Source: Brevundimonas fluminis
Lineage (GTDB): Bacteria; Pseudomonadota; Alphaproteobacteria; Caulobacterales; Caulobacteraceae
Length of the DNA stretch: 64,000 nt
Direction of reading: 5' to 3'
Assembly (NCBI RefSeq): GCF_003934285.1
Contig: NZ_RQWJ01000003.1
Span: 616,501-680,500, forward strand
Of the stretch, positions 17,218 through 22,944 are shown in pieces. The number at the start of each line of letters is the position of its first letter. The stretch's first letter is position 1. Under the pieces are notes generated by a model that had not been told where the DNA came from, made no database searches, and was given only the letters and a program-made list of their open reading frames with translations. Position numbers and translations under genes: made by a program.

Positions 17218-17258
17218 ACGGGGAGGTCCTCCCCAAGCCCTTCCGTGGGCCTCCCCGT
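17218..17258 (+). terminator. Inverted repeat after the sigma/anti-sigma operon
   Basis: ACGGGGAGG (17218-17226) and CCTCCCCGT (17250-17258) are perfect 9-base arms around a 23-base loop, 83 bases past the anti-sigma stop. It is the only notable structure in the 277-base gap before the DUF2793 gene and may end the sigma operon. Confidence 0.4.
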
Positions 17259-17412
17259 CCCCGGGATGCGGCGGCGCGTGAGCCGTCGTTATGACGGCCG
17301 GCGCCGAATTGCTCATCCGCATCAAGCCTCGTCGGCCGATTTCGCCCCCGAAACCGCCGTCGGTGACGGCCCGGACCAGCCTGTTCCCGACATCTGAACG
17401 GGAGCGCCGAAC

Positions 17413-18885
17413 ATGTCCGATGAGACCTCCGCCCGGTTGGGAATGCCCTTCCTTGCGGGCGGCCAGCTGCAGAAGCACGTCACCCTCAACGCCGCCCTGT
17501 CCCGCCTCGACGCCCTGGTGCACCTGGGCGTCTCGAGTCGCGCCCTCGCGGTCCAGCCTGGGGACCCCGCGGACGGCGAAGCCTGGCTGCTGCCGGCCGG
17601 GGCGACCGGTTCGGCCTGGACCCTGATGGAGGAGGGGTCGGTCGCCGCCTTCCAGGACGGCGGCTGGGTCCGGCTCGACCCGCCCGTCGGCGCCATGGCC
17701 TTCGTGATCGACGAAGGGCGCGCCGTCATCCGCACGGGCGAAGGCTGGGTGTCGCTCGGCGACGTCCTGGGAACCGTCGACTTCATCGACCGGCTCGGCG
17801 TCGGCGGCTCGGCCGACGAAGCCAATCCCCTGATCGCGCGGCTCAACGGCGCCCTGTTCACGGCCCTGCCGGATGCGGACGGCGGCACAGGCGACGTTCG
17901 CCTTTCGTTGAGCAAGGAAAGCGCGGCCGACGTCGGCTCCGTCGTGTTTCAGACGGCCTTCGCCGCCCGGGCCGAGATCGGCCTCGTCGGCGAAGACCGT
18001 CTGAGCATCAAGGTCAGCCCGGACGGCGAGGTTTGGCACGAGGGCCTGAGCGTCGATCCCTCCGACGGGCGGGTCGCCTTCCCGAAGGGCACGCTCCGGC
18101 GCGAAGCGACCGTCTTCGCCGCCCCGGGTGGTTACGTTCCGCCGACGTGGGCCCGCCGCATCGAGGTCCTTTTGATCGGGGCGGGCGGCGGCGGCGGCGG
18201 CGGTCAGGGCGCGGCTGCCGGAACCCTGCGGATGGGCGGCGGCGGGGGCGGCGCCGGCGGAACGGCCCAGGCCGTCTGGCCCGTCGAGGCACTTGCCGGA
18301 GCCGTGACGGTCGCCGTCGGCCCGGGCGGGGCCGGCGGCGCGTCGGGGGCCTCAGGAAGCAGCGGTGGCCACAGCGCCGTGATGCTGGACGGGACCCCTC
18401 TGCTGCGTGCCTTCGGCGGGGGCGGCGGCGCTCCGGCCGGGACCGGCGGCTCGGGAGGACTGGCCGGCCGGACGGGCAACGCCGGAGGCCCAAGCTTCGC
18501 GGCGTCGGCCGCCAGCGCCGGCGCGGCCTCGTCCAGTCCTGAGGGACCCGGCGGCGGCGGAGGCGGCGGCGCCGTCACCGCGGCCAATGTGGCGCACCCG
18601 GGCGGCGCCGGAGGCGCGGGCGGCGTTATGGCCGTGTCCGCATCCGGGGGGACGGCCGGGTCCGCCGCCGCCGGGGGCGTCGGCGCGGCCGCGCCTCTCG
18701 TAGAACTATGCCGGTCCGGCGCGGGCGGGGGTGGGGGCGGCGGCTCCGCCACGGGTGAAGGTCATGCGGGCGGCGCGGGCGGTCTGTGGGGCGCGGGCGG
18801 CGGCGGGGGAGGAGGTGGCCTCTCCGTCGGTGGCGTCGGCGGCCCCGGAGCCGCGGGTCTCGTCGTGCTGACGGCCGTGGGCTGA
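17413..18885 (+). CDS. DUF2793 phage-type protein with glycine-rich C terminus
   Basis: A 490-residue protein of phage or gene-transfer-agent type. Residues 1-115 are a DUF2793 domain (ARLGMPFLAGGQLQKHVTLN, EAWLLPAGATGSAW, GGWVRLDPPVGAMAFVID). Residues 120-245 are a linker with a beta-rich fibre-like part. Residues 255-490 are a glycine-rich domain with runs of 6-8 glycines, resembling receptor-binding adhesins at the tips of phage tail fibres. DUF2793 genes are found near tail modules of alphaproteobacterial phages and gene transfer agents. It opens the lysis-type cassette that follows without any head or terminase genes nearby. Confidence 0.8.
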   Translation: MSDETSARLGMPFLAGGQLQKHVTLNAALSRLDALVHLGVSSRALAVQPGDPADGEAWLLPAGATGSAWTLMEEGSVAAFQDGGWVRLDPPVGAMAFVIDEGRAVIRTGEGWVSLGDVLGTVDFIDRLGVGGSADEANPLIARLNGALFTALPDADGGTGDVRLSLSKESAADVGSVVFQTAFAARAEIGLVGEDRLSIKVSPDGEVWHEGLSVDPSDGRVAFPKGTLRREATVFAAPGGYVPPTWARRIEVLLIGAGGGGGGGQGAAAGTLRMGGGGGGAGGTAQAVWPVEALAGAVTVAVGPGGAGGASGASGSSGGHSAVMLDGTPLLRAFGGGGGAPAGTGGSGGLAGRTGNAGGPSFAASAASAGAASSSPEGPGGGGGGGAVTAANVAHPGGAGGAGGVMAVSASGGTAGSAAAGGVGAAAPLVELCRSGAGGGGGGGSATGEGHAGGAGGLWGAGGGGGGGGLSVGGVGGPGAAGLVVLTAVG

Positions 18886-18888
18886 GCC

Positions 18889-19041
18889 ATGGAGGACCAT
18901 TTCGCACCCCTGGACGCTCCCGGCGTCCCTGACCCCGAAATGTGGGACCTGCCCGACCATCTCAGTTGGGAGGAATGCCTCGAAGAGACGGCCTTCCCCG
19001 CGCGTCCCGACCGTGCCCCCCACGCGGAGGACGATCGATGA
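18889..19041 (+). CDS. Small acidic ORF in the phage-type cassette
   Basis: A 50-residue ORF starting three bases after the DUF2793 stop and overlapping the next gene by four bases (ATGA). It is acidic, with EMWDLPDHLSWEECLEET in the middle, has no membrane segment, and resembles nothing I recognise. Tight packing between two coupled phage-type genes is the main reason to believe it; the ribosome-binding site is weak. Confidence 0.5.
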   Translation: MEDHFAPLDAPGVPDPEMWDLPDHLSWEECLEETAFPARPDRAPHAEDDR

Positions 19042-19298
19042 CCGGAAACTCCGGGGCCCCCTCTCAGCTCGCGGAAGGCCGCTGGCTGTGGCGCCGGCTC
19101 TTCGTCTTCCTGACCGCGGCCGGGCTGCACGCCCTGCTGGCTCGCGCCGTGGATCGGGTGGGCCCCGAAGCGGCCGTGCGCGTGTGCGAAGGGCTGATGA
19201 CGCTGTTGGGCCTCACGGTGGTGCTCTACCTCGTGGCCCCAACGGCCCAGCAGCTGATCGCCTTCGTCGCCCAGTTGAAGATCGGAGGCCGGCCATGA
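19038..19298 (+). CDS. Holin-like small membrane protein
   Basis: An 86-residue protein with two hydrophobic segments (about residues 20-36 and 51-72) joined by a charged loop (RAVDRVGPEAAVR), matching two-helix (class II type) holins in size and topology. In a lysis module the holin makes membrane lesions that let the endolysin reach the wall. ATG at 19038 overlaps the preceding 50-residue ORF stop, and its own stop overlaps the endolysin start (ATGA). A longer frame back to 18942 lacks support. Holins share little sequence, so the call rests on topology and position. Confidence 0.7.
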   Translation: MTGNSGAPSQLAEGRWLWRRLFVFLTAAGLHALLARAVDRVGPEAAVRVCEGLMTLLGLTVVLYLVAPTAQQLIAFVAQLKIGGRP

Positions 19299-19678
19299 GC
19301 TTCCGCCTGTCCGAACGCTCCCGCGCCCGGCTGAAGGGCGTGCACCCCGACCTAGTCGGCGTGGTCCTCGAGGCGCTGGCGGTCAGCCCGATCGACTTCA
19401 TGGTGACCGAGGGCCTCCGTTCTCCGCGCCGGCAGGCCGAACTGGTCCGGGCGGGGGCAAGCCGCACCCTGAACTCCCGCCATCTGACGGGTCATGCGGT
19501 CGATCTGGCGGCCTTCGTCGACGGTCGGGTTCGCTGGGACTGGCCGCTCTATCCGCGCATCGCCCAGGCGATGAAGGCGGCGGCCCGACGCCGCGGCGTC
19601 CCCCTCGTCTGGGGTGGAGACTGGCCGCGCCTGCGTGACGGGCCGCATTTCGAACTGGATCGAAAGGCCTACCCATGA
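19295..19678 (+). CDS. M15-family peptidoglycan peptidase (endolysin)
   Basis: A 127-residue peptidase of the M15 group (L-alanyl-D-glutamate or D-Ala carboxypeptidase type, like phage endolysins and CwlK). Zinc and catalytic motifs are SRHLTGHAVDLAAFVDG (near residues 62-78, with His and Asp ligands) and GPHFELD (near 115-121, the last His). FMVTEGLRSPRRQAEL near 33-48 is the conserved substrate-side motif. There is no signal peptide, so it would need the holin for export. Start ATG at 19295 overlaps the holin stop, and its stop overlaps the spanin start. Confidence 0.85.
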   Translation: MSFRLSERSRARLKGVHPDLVGVVLEALAVSPIDFMVTEGLRSPRRQAELVRAGASRTLNSRHLTGHAVDLAAFVDGRVRWDWPLYPRIAQAMKAAARRRGVPLVWGGDWPRLRDGPHFELDRKAYP

Positions 19679-20154
19679 TCCCCGCCGCCCTTCGTCGCCT
19701 GCTCCTGACCGGGGCCGCGACCGTCCTGGCATGCGCCGCCGCCGTCGTTCTGGCCGCGCCTGCGCTCGGTTTCCGCTGGGATCCGTTCGACCGGGCGAAA
19801 CGCCGGATCTCGGATCTCGAGGCGCGACTGGCCCAGGTGGAAGCCGCGGCGGCGGCGGCCGCGCGCCTCGCCCGCGCGGAAGCCGACCAAGCCGTCCGCG
19901 TCGACTTCCATCATCGCAGGACCGCCGACGCCGCACGGGTCGTCGCCGATCTGATCGCCCACTCCACGGAGTCCCCGGATGCCCGCCTTCCTCTGCCGGC
20001 TGATCGCGCCGCTCGCCTTCATGACGCTGACCGCCGCCTGTGCGGCCTCGCCCCCGACGCCTGCGCCGCCGGGGCGCCTCAGCCTTCCGACGGCGGCGAC
20101 GGCGTCCTGTCGCCTCCCGACGTTGCCGGAAACGCCGACCCAGGCGGACCTTGA
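19675..20154 (+). CDS. Inner-membrane spanin (Rz-like)
   Basis: A 159-residue protein with one N-terminal membrane segment (residues 8-30) and a long periplasmic helix with heptad-like pattern (RAKRRISDLEARLAQVEAA... to about residue 100), the layout of Rz-type inner spanins. Its start overlaps the endolysin stop by ATGA. The 3' third is shared with a second ORF in another frame (19979-20257) that encodes a lipoprotein. This embedded or overlapping pair is the hallmark of Rz/Rz1 spanins, which fuse inner and outer membranes in the last step of phage lysis. Confidence 0.75.
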   Translation: MIPAALRRLLLTGAATVLACAAAVVLAAPALGFRWDPFDRAKRRISDLEARLAQVEAAAAAAARLARAEADQAVRVDFHHRRTADAARVVADLIAHSTESPDARLPLPADRAARLHDADRRLCGLAPDACAAGAPQPSDGGDGVLSPPDVAGNADPGGP

Positions 20155-20257
20155 GCGGGTCTACGTCGAGCGGGGAGCGGCCCTCGTGGAGTGCGACGGC
20201 GCGCGCCGCCTCGCCGTCGAGGCGCTGAGGGCCGAGCGGCTTCTGGCCGACCCCTAA
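19979..20257 (+). CDS. Outer-membrane lipoprotein spanin (Rz1-like), overlapping Rz
   Basis: A 92-residue lipoprotein read in the +1 frame relative to the Rz-like gene, overlapping it by 176 bases and running 103 bases past its end. The signal sequence MPAFLCRLIAPLAFMTLTAAC ends in a lipobox with Cys21, followed by a Pro-rich stretch (SPPTPAPPG) as in Rz1 proteins, then a short helix (QADLERVYVERGAALVECDG). Mature length is about 72 residues. It would be outer-membrane-anchored and pair with the Rz-like protein. Its stop codon is immediately followed by the first FlbD-like palindrome of the flagellin promoter. Confidence 0.72.
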   Translation: MPAFLCRLIAPLAFMTLTAACAASPPTPAPPGRLSLPTAATASCRLPTLPETPTQADLERVYVERGAALVECDGARRLAVEALRAERLLADP

Positions 20258-20276
20258 CCGGGCAAGTTCTGCCCGG
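20258..20276. promoter_or_regulatory. FlbD-type (ftr-like) palindrome 1
   Basis: CCGGGCAAGTTCTGCCCGG has perfect 7-base arms around 5 bases. It resembles the ftr elements bound by FlbD upstream of Caulobacter class III/IV flagellar promoters. It begins one base after the spanin stop. Confidence 0.55.
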
Positions 20277-20281
20277 TCGCC

Positions 20282-20296
20282 CGGCAGAACTTGCCG
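20282..20296. promoter_or_regulatory. FlbD-type (ftr-like) palindrome 2
   Basis: CGGCAGAACTTGCCG has 5-base arms around 5 bases, with the same CGGCA/TGCCG core as its neighbours. Its centre is 22 bases from palindrome 1, about two helical turns. Confidence 0.5.
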
Positions 20297-20310
20297 CCGC
20301 GAGGGTCGGT

Positions 20311-20329
20311 CCCGGCAATGATTGCCGGG
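20311..20329. promoter_or_regulatory. FlbD-type (ftr-like) palindrome 3
   Basis: CCCGGCAATGATTGCCGGG has perfect 7-base arms and is the closest of the three to the ftr consensus (CGGCAA core). Its centre lies about 80-90 bases upstream of the sigma-54 promoter, a normal enhancer distance. Confidence 0.65.
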
Positions 20330-20400
20330 CTCCCGACGTGGTGAACGAGAAGTACCGAAGCGAAAACAACGGGTAGGCTCTCAGAGGCCGGGCGGCCTCC

Positions 20401-20416
20401 TGGCCCCGTCCTTGCT
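20401..20416 (+). promoter_or_regulatory. Sigma-54 promoter of flagellin 1
   Basis: TGGCCCCGTCCTTGCT keeps the invariant GG and GC doublets with exactly ten bases between them and the TTGC box, matching TGGCAC-N5-TTGCW. It lies 74 bases before the flagellin start and downstream of three FlbD-like sites, as expected for late flagellar genes. Confidence 0.75.
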
Positions 20417-20489
20417 GCCATCACTGCCGAGCAAAACGCTCCCGGCAGCCAAAATGGCGTCGGACACCTTGAAAGAAGGACTACGTGCC

Positions 20490-21323
20490 ATGGCGCTGAA
20501 CAGCGTTAACACGAACGTGGGCGCGATGATCGCCCTCCAGAACCTGCAGGTCACCAACTCCGAACTGGGCGTGGTGCAAGGCAGGATCAACACCGGCAAG
20601 AAGATCTCGACCGCCAAGGACAACGGCGCCATCTGGGCCATCGCCCAGGGCCAGCGCTCGGAAATCGGCGCTCTGAATGCCGTCAAGGACAGCCTCCAGC
20701 GCGGCCAGTCGGCCACGGACGTGGCCATCGCCGCCGGCGAATCGGTCTCGGACCTGCTGATCCAGCTGAAGGAAAAGGCCCTGTCGGCCAGCGACACCTC
20801 GCTGACCACCTCGGCCCGCAAGGCCCTGAACGAGGACTTCAAGTCCATTCGCGACCAGATCACCACGGTGGTCAACAACGCGAAGTTCAACGGCGTGAAC
20901 CTGCTGGACAACTCGACCGGCACGAACGGCTTCAAGGCCCTGTCGAACGCCACCGGCTCCACCATCAAGGTGGCGGGTGAGAACCTGTCGCTGGGCGGCG
21001 CCAACGTGACCCTGGCCGCCACGGCGACCATCGGCACCGCGACCCTGGCGAACACCGCCCTGGGCGTGATCAACACCTCGATCGACAACGTGTCGTCGGC
21101 TCTGGCCCGTCTGGGCACGGGCTCGAACTCGCTCAGCACTCACCTGAAGTTCGTGAGCAAGCTGCAGGACACGATCGAGACCGGCGTGGGCAACCTGGTC
21201 GACGCCGACCTGGCCAAGGAAAGCGCTCGCCTCCAGGCGCTGCAGACGAAGCAGCAACTGGGCGTGCAGGCGCTGTCCATCGCCAACTCGTCGACGTCGA
21301 TGCTGCTCGGACTCTTCCGCTAA
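20490..21323 (+). CDS. Flagellin 1 (FljK-like)
   Basis: Filament subunit of 277 residues, the short alphaproteobacterial type. The N-terminal D0/D1 region begins MALNSVNTNVGAMIALQNL and contains INTGKKISTAKDNGAIWAIAQG; the C-terminal D1/D0 region contains ADLAKESARLQALQTKQQLG and ends LLGLFR. The variable middle is short (residues 145-200). I place the start at ATG 20490, preceded by GAAAGAAGGA; the frame opens earlier but runs through the promoter. Expression is probably sigma-54 and FlbD dependent. A hairpin follows at 21342-21373. Confidence 0.95.
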   Translation: MALNSVNTNVGAMIALQNLQVTNSELGVVQGRINTGKKISTAKDNGAIWAIAQGQRSEIGALNAVKDSLQRGQSATDVAIAAGESVSDLLIQLKEKALSASDTSLTTSARKALNEDFKSIRDQITTVVNNAKFNGVNLLDNSTGTNGFKALSNATGSTIKVAGENLSLGGANVTLAATATIGTATLANTALGVINTSIDNVSSALARLGTGSNSLSTHLKFVSKLQDTIETGVGNLVDADLAKESARLQALQTKQQLGVQALSIANSSTSMLLGLFR

Positions 21324-21341
21324 GGGCAGACCCAAGACGTA

Positions 21342-21373
21342 CGGCGGGCGGTTCCTCCGGGATCCGCCCGCCG
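21342..21373 (+). terminator. Hairpin after flagellin 1
   Basis: CGGCGGGCGG and CCGCCCGCCG form a perfect 10-base-pair stem with a 12-base loop, 19 bases past the flagellin stop. No T-run follows, so it may stabilise the message end or terminate partly. A second stem (CCGGCC-CGAAC-GGCCGG, 21404-21420) stands just before the next ribosome-binding site. Confidence 0.5.
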
Positions 21374-21429
21374 GCACGTCCGGAAAGCCCTCCAATGGAG
21401 GCGCCGGCCCGAACGGCCGGTAAGGAGAG

Positions 21430-21711
21430 ATGGAAACCAATGCCAGAATAGGCCGCATCGCCCCGGTCGCCGGCCCTTCGGGAGCCGCGACGTCGGGCGA
21501 CTTCGACCGCTCGCCGGCCTCGCGGCAGGCTGAAGAGGCGGCCAGGTACAGACTTGTGATCGAGGAAGGGCCCAGCGCGGGCTCCTACATCTACAAGACC
21601 CTGGACCGGCTGACCGGCGAGATCGTGCGGCAGGTGCCGCGCGAAAAGGTCGTCGAACTCATGCAGGGCCCGAACTACGCCTCAGGCTCGGTGATCGACA
21701 CCAGCGCCTGA
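21430..21711 (+). CDS. FlaG-like flagellar protein
   Basis: A 93-residue protein between two flagellin genes. The C-terminal half, YIYKTLDRLTGEIVRQVPREKVVELM (read as two pieces, YIYKTLDRLTGEIVRQ and VPREKVVELM), follows the FlaG pattern in which a D-x-x-TGEVIRQIP turn is preceded by a beta strand. The first 45 residues are low-complexity. FlaG proteins affect filament length in other bacteria. It has a TAAGGAGAG ribosome-binding site directly after the small hairpin at 21404-21420, which might affect its translation. Confidence 0.72.
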   Translation: METNARIGRIAPVAGPSGAATSGDFDRSPASRQAEEAARYRLVIEEGPSAGSYIYKTLDRLTGEIVRQVPREKVVELMQGPNYASGSVIDTSA

Positions 21712-21781
21712 ACCGTCCGGATCTCCGGATCGCCGCCGCGCCGCTCCCGAGCCGCGCGGGTTTCGTCGTGGTGAATCGCCG

Positions 21782-21789
21782 TTAACCAT
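21782..21789 (+). promoter_or_regulatory. CtrA half-site-like motif before flagellin 2
   Basis: TTAACCAT matches the common CtrA half-site of Caulobacterales and lies 56 bases before the flagellin 2 start. No second TTAA at the canonical seven-base distance and no sigma-54 promoter are present, so this is tentative. Confidence 0.3.
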
Positions 21790-21844
21790 ACGCACACGAC
21801 TCGCCCCATAGCCTTGGCCCGAACTCAAAGAGGCTCGGGGCCGG

Positions 21845-22678
21845 ATGACGAACAGCGTCCACACCAACACCGCCGCGCAGATCGCGCTGCAGAACCTGTC
21901 GCGCACCAATGACCGGCTCGGCGACGTCCAGGGCCGCATTTCGACGGGCCTGAAGGTCCAGGGCGCCAAGGACAACGCCGCCATCTGGGCCATCGCCCAG
22001 GGGCAGCGGGCCGACATCTCCTCACTGGGGGCCGTGAAGCAGAGCCTGGATCGCGCCACGGCGATCTCGGACGTCGCGCTGGCCGCCGGCGAAAGCATCT
22101 CGGACCTCCTGAATCAGCTGCGCGAGAAGGTTGTGGCGGCCAAGGACCAGTCGCTGGGCACCCAGTCGCGCCAGCTGCTGAACAACGACTTCCAGGCTCT
22201 CCTGCGGGCGATCAACTCGGCCATCCAGAACGCGACGTTCGACGGCTCCAACATCTTCAACGGCACCGTGACGCCGGGCATTCGCTTCCTGGCCAACTCG
22301 GACGCGACGCAGACCGTCACCCTGTCGGCCAAGAACCTCACGCTGGGCGGCTCGATCATCGAGGTTTCGCTGGCGAACTCACTGCTGACGGTCACCGGTG
22401 CGACGTCGGCCCTGGCGGCCCTCGACGACTCGATCACCCAGCTGAACTCGGCGCTGGGCGACATCGGCGCCCAATCGAAGCAGATTTCCGCGCACGCGAA
22501 GTTCGTCGGCAAGCTGTCCGACACGCTGGAATCCGGCGTCGGCAATCTGGTGGACGCAGATCTGGCCAAGGAAAGCGCCCGGCTTCAGGCGCTTCAGGTC
22601 CAGCAGCAGCTGGGGGCGCAGGCTCTGTCGATCGCCAACCAGGCGCCGCAGGTCATCCTGTCGCTGTTCCGCGGCTAG
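21845..22678 (+). CDS. Flagellin 2
   Basis: A second short flagellin, 277 residues, with the same terminal regions as flagellin 1 (GRISTGLKVQGAKDNAAIWAIAQGQR; ADLAKESARLQALQVQQQLG) but a different N-terminal start (MTNSVHTNTAAQIALQNLSRTN), different middle, and C-terminal SLFRG. It lacks the sigma-54/FlbD arrangement of flagellin 1, so it is probably expressed on different timing, like the alternative flagellins of Caulobacter. It ends two bases before a short ORF on the other strand. Confidence 0.93.
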   Translation: MTNSVHTNTAAQIALQNLSRTNDRLGDVQGRISTGLKVQGAKDNAAIWAIAQGQRADISSLGAVKQSLDRATAISDVALAAGESISDLLNQLREKVVAAKDQSLGTQSRQLLNNDFQALLRAINSAIQNATFDGSNIFNGTVTPGIRFLANSDATQTVTLSAKNLTLGGSIIEVSLANSLLTVTGATSALAALDDSITQLNSALGDIGAQSKQISAHAKFVGKLSDTLESGVGNLVDADLAKESARLQALQVQQQLGAQALSIANQAPQVILSLFRG

Positions 22679-22679
22679 A

Positions 22680-22817
22680 TCAGCGCCGGGAAGCGTAGGT
22701 CAGGCCGCCCGAGCGGGCGCCGATCTGGATCGGGCCGGGCCTCACGCGGGGGCCGGGCTTCGCGGCGAGGCCGTAGAGAGACAGCAGGGCGGCGAACAGC
22801 GAACGCGGACGGATCAT
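22680..22817 (-). CDS. Short hypothetical ORF between flagellin 2 and flaEY
   Basis: A 45-residue basic ORF beginning MIRPRSLFAALLSLYGLAAKPG with one short hydrophobic stretch (residues 7-18). A GAAGGG-like site lies about 10 bases upstream. It is convergent with flagellin 2 and divergent from flaEY. I do not recognise it; third-position GC is as high as in neighbours, which weakly supports coding. Confidence 0.4.
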   Translation of the reverse strand: MIRPRSLFAALLSLYGLAAKPGPRVRPGPIQIGARSGGLTYASRR

Positions 22818-22944
22818 CGCATCATACCCTTCGGCGGTGGTGACGGATCGGCGGCGTCTTAACGAATCGGTGCGAACACCGTTCCGCAGGCGGACGTTAA
22901 CCCGGCGTAAGCGCCGATCGAAGACCCTGAATCCAGGCGTCCAC

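Noticed and set aside
18180-18870. Repetitive GGC-rich tract as a possible minisatellite or CRISPR-like array
   Set aside because: It is the codon-level result of poly-glycine in the DUF2793 protein; units and spacing are irregular. No CRISPR-type repeats or cas genes are seen anywhere in the window.
17413-20257. A complete integrated prophage
   Set aside because: No integrase, repressor, terminase, portal or capsid gene and no flanking repeats were found; only fibre and lysis functions are present.
22839-22853. Possible sigma-54 promoter before flaEY (TGGTGACGGATCGGC)
   Set aside because: GG-N10-GC spacing is met, but the TTGC and GCAC parts are absent; too weak against this GC-rich background.
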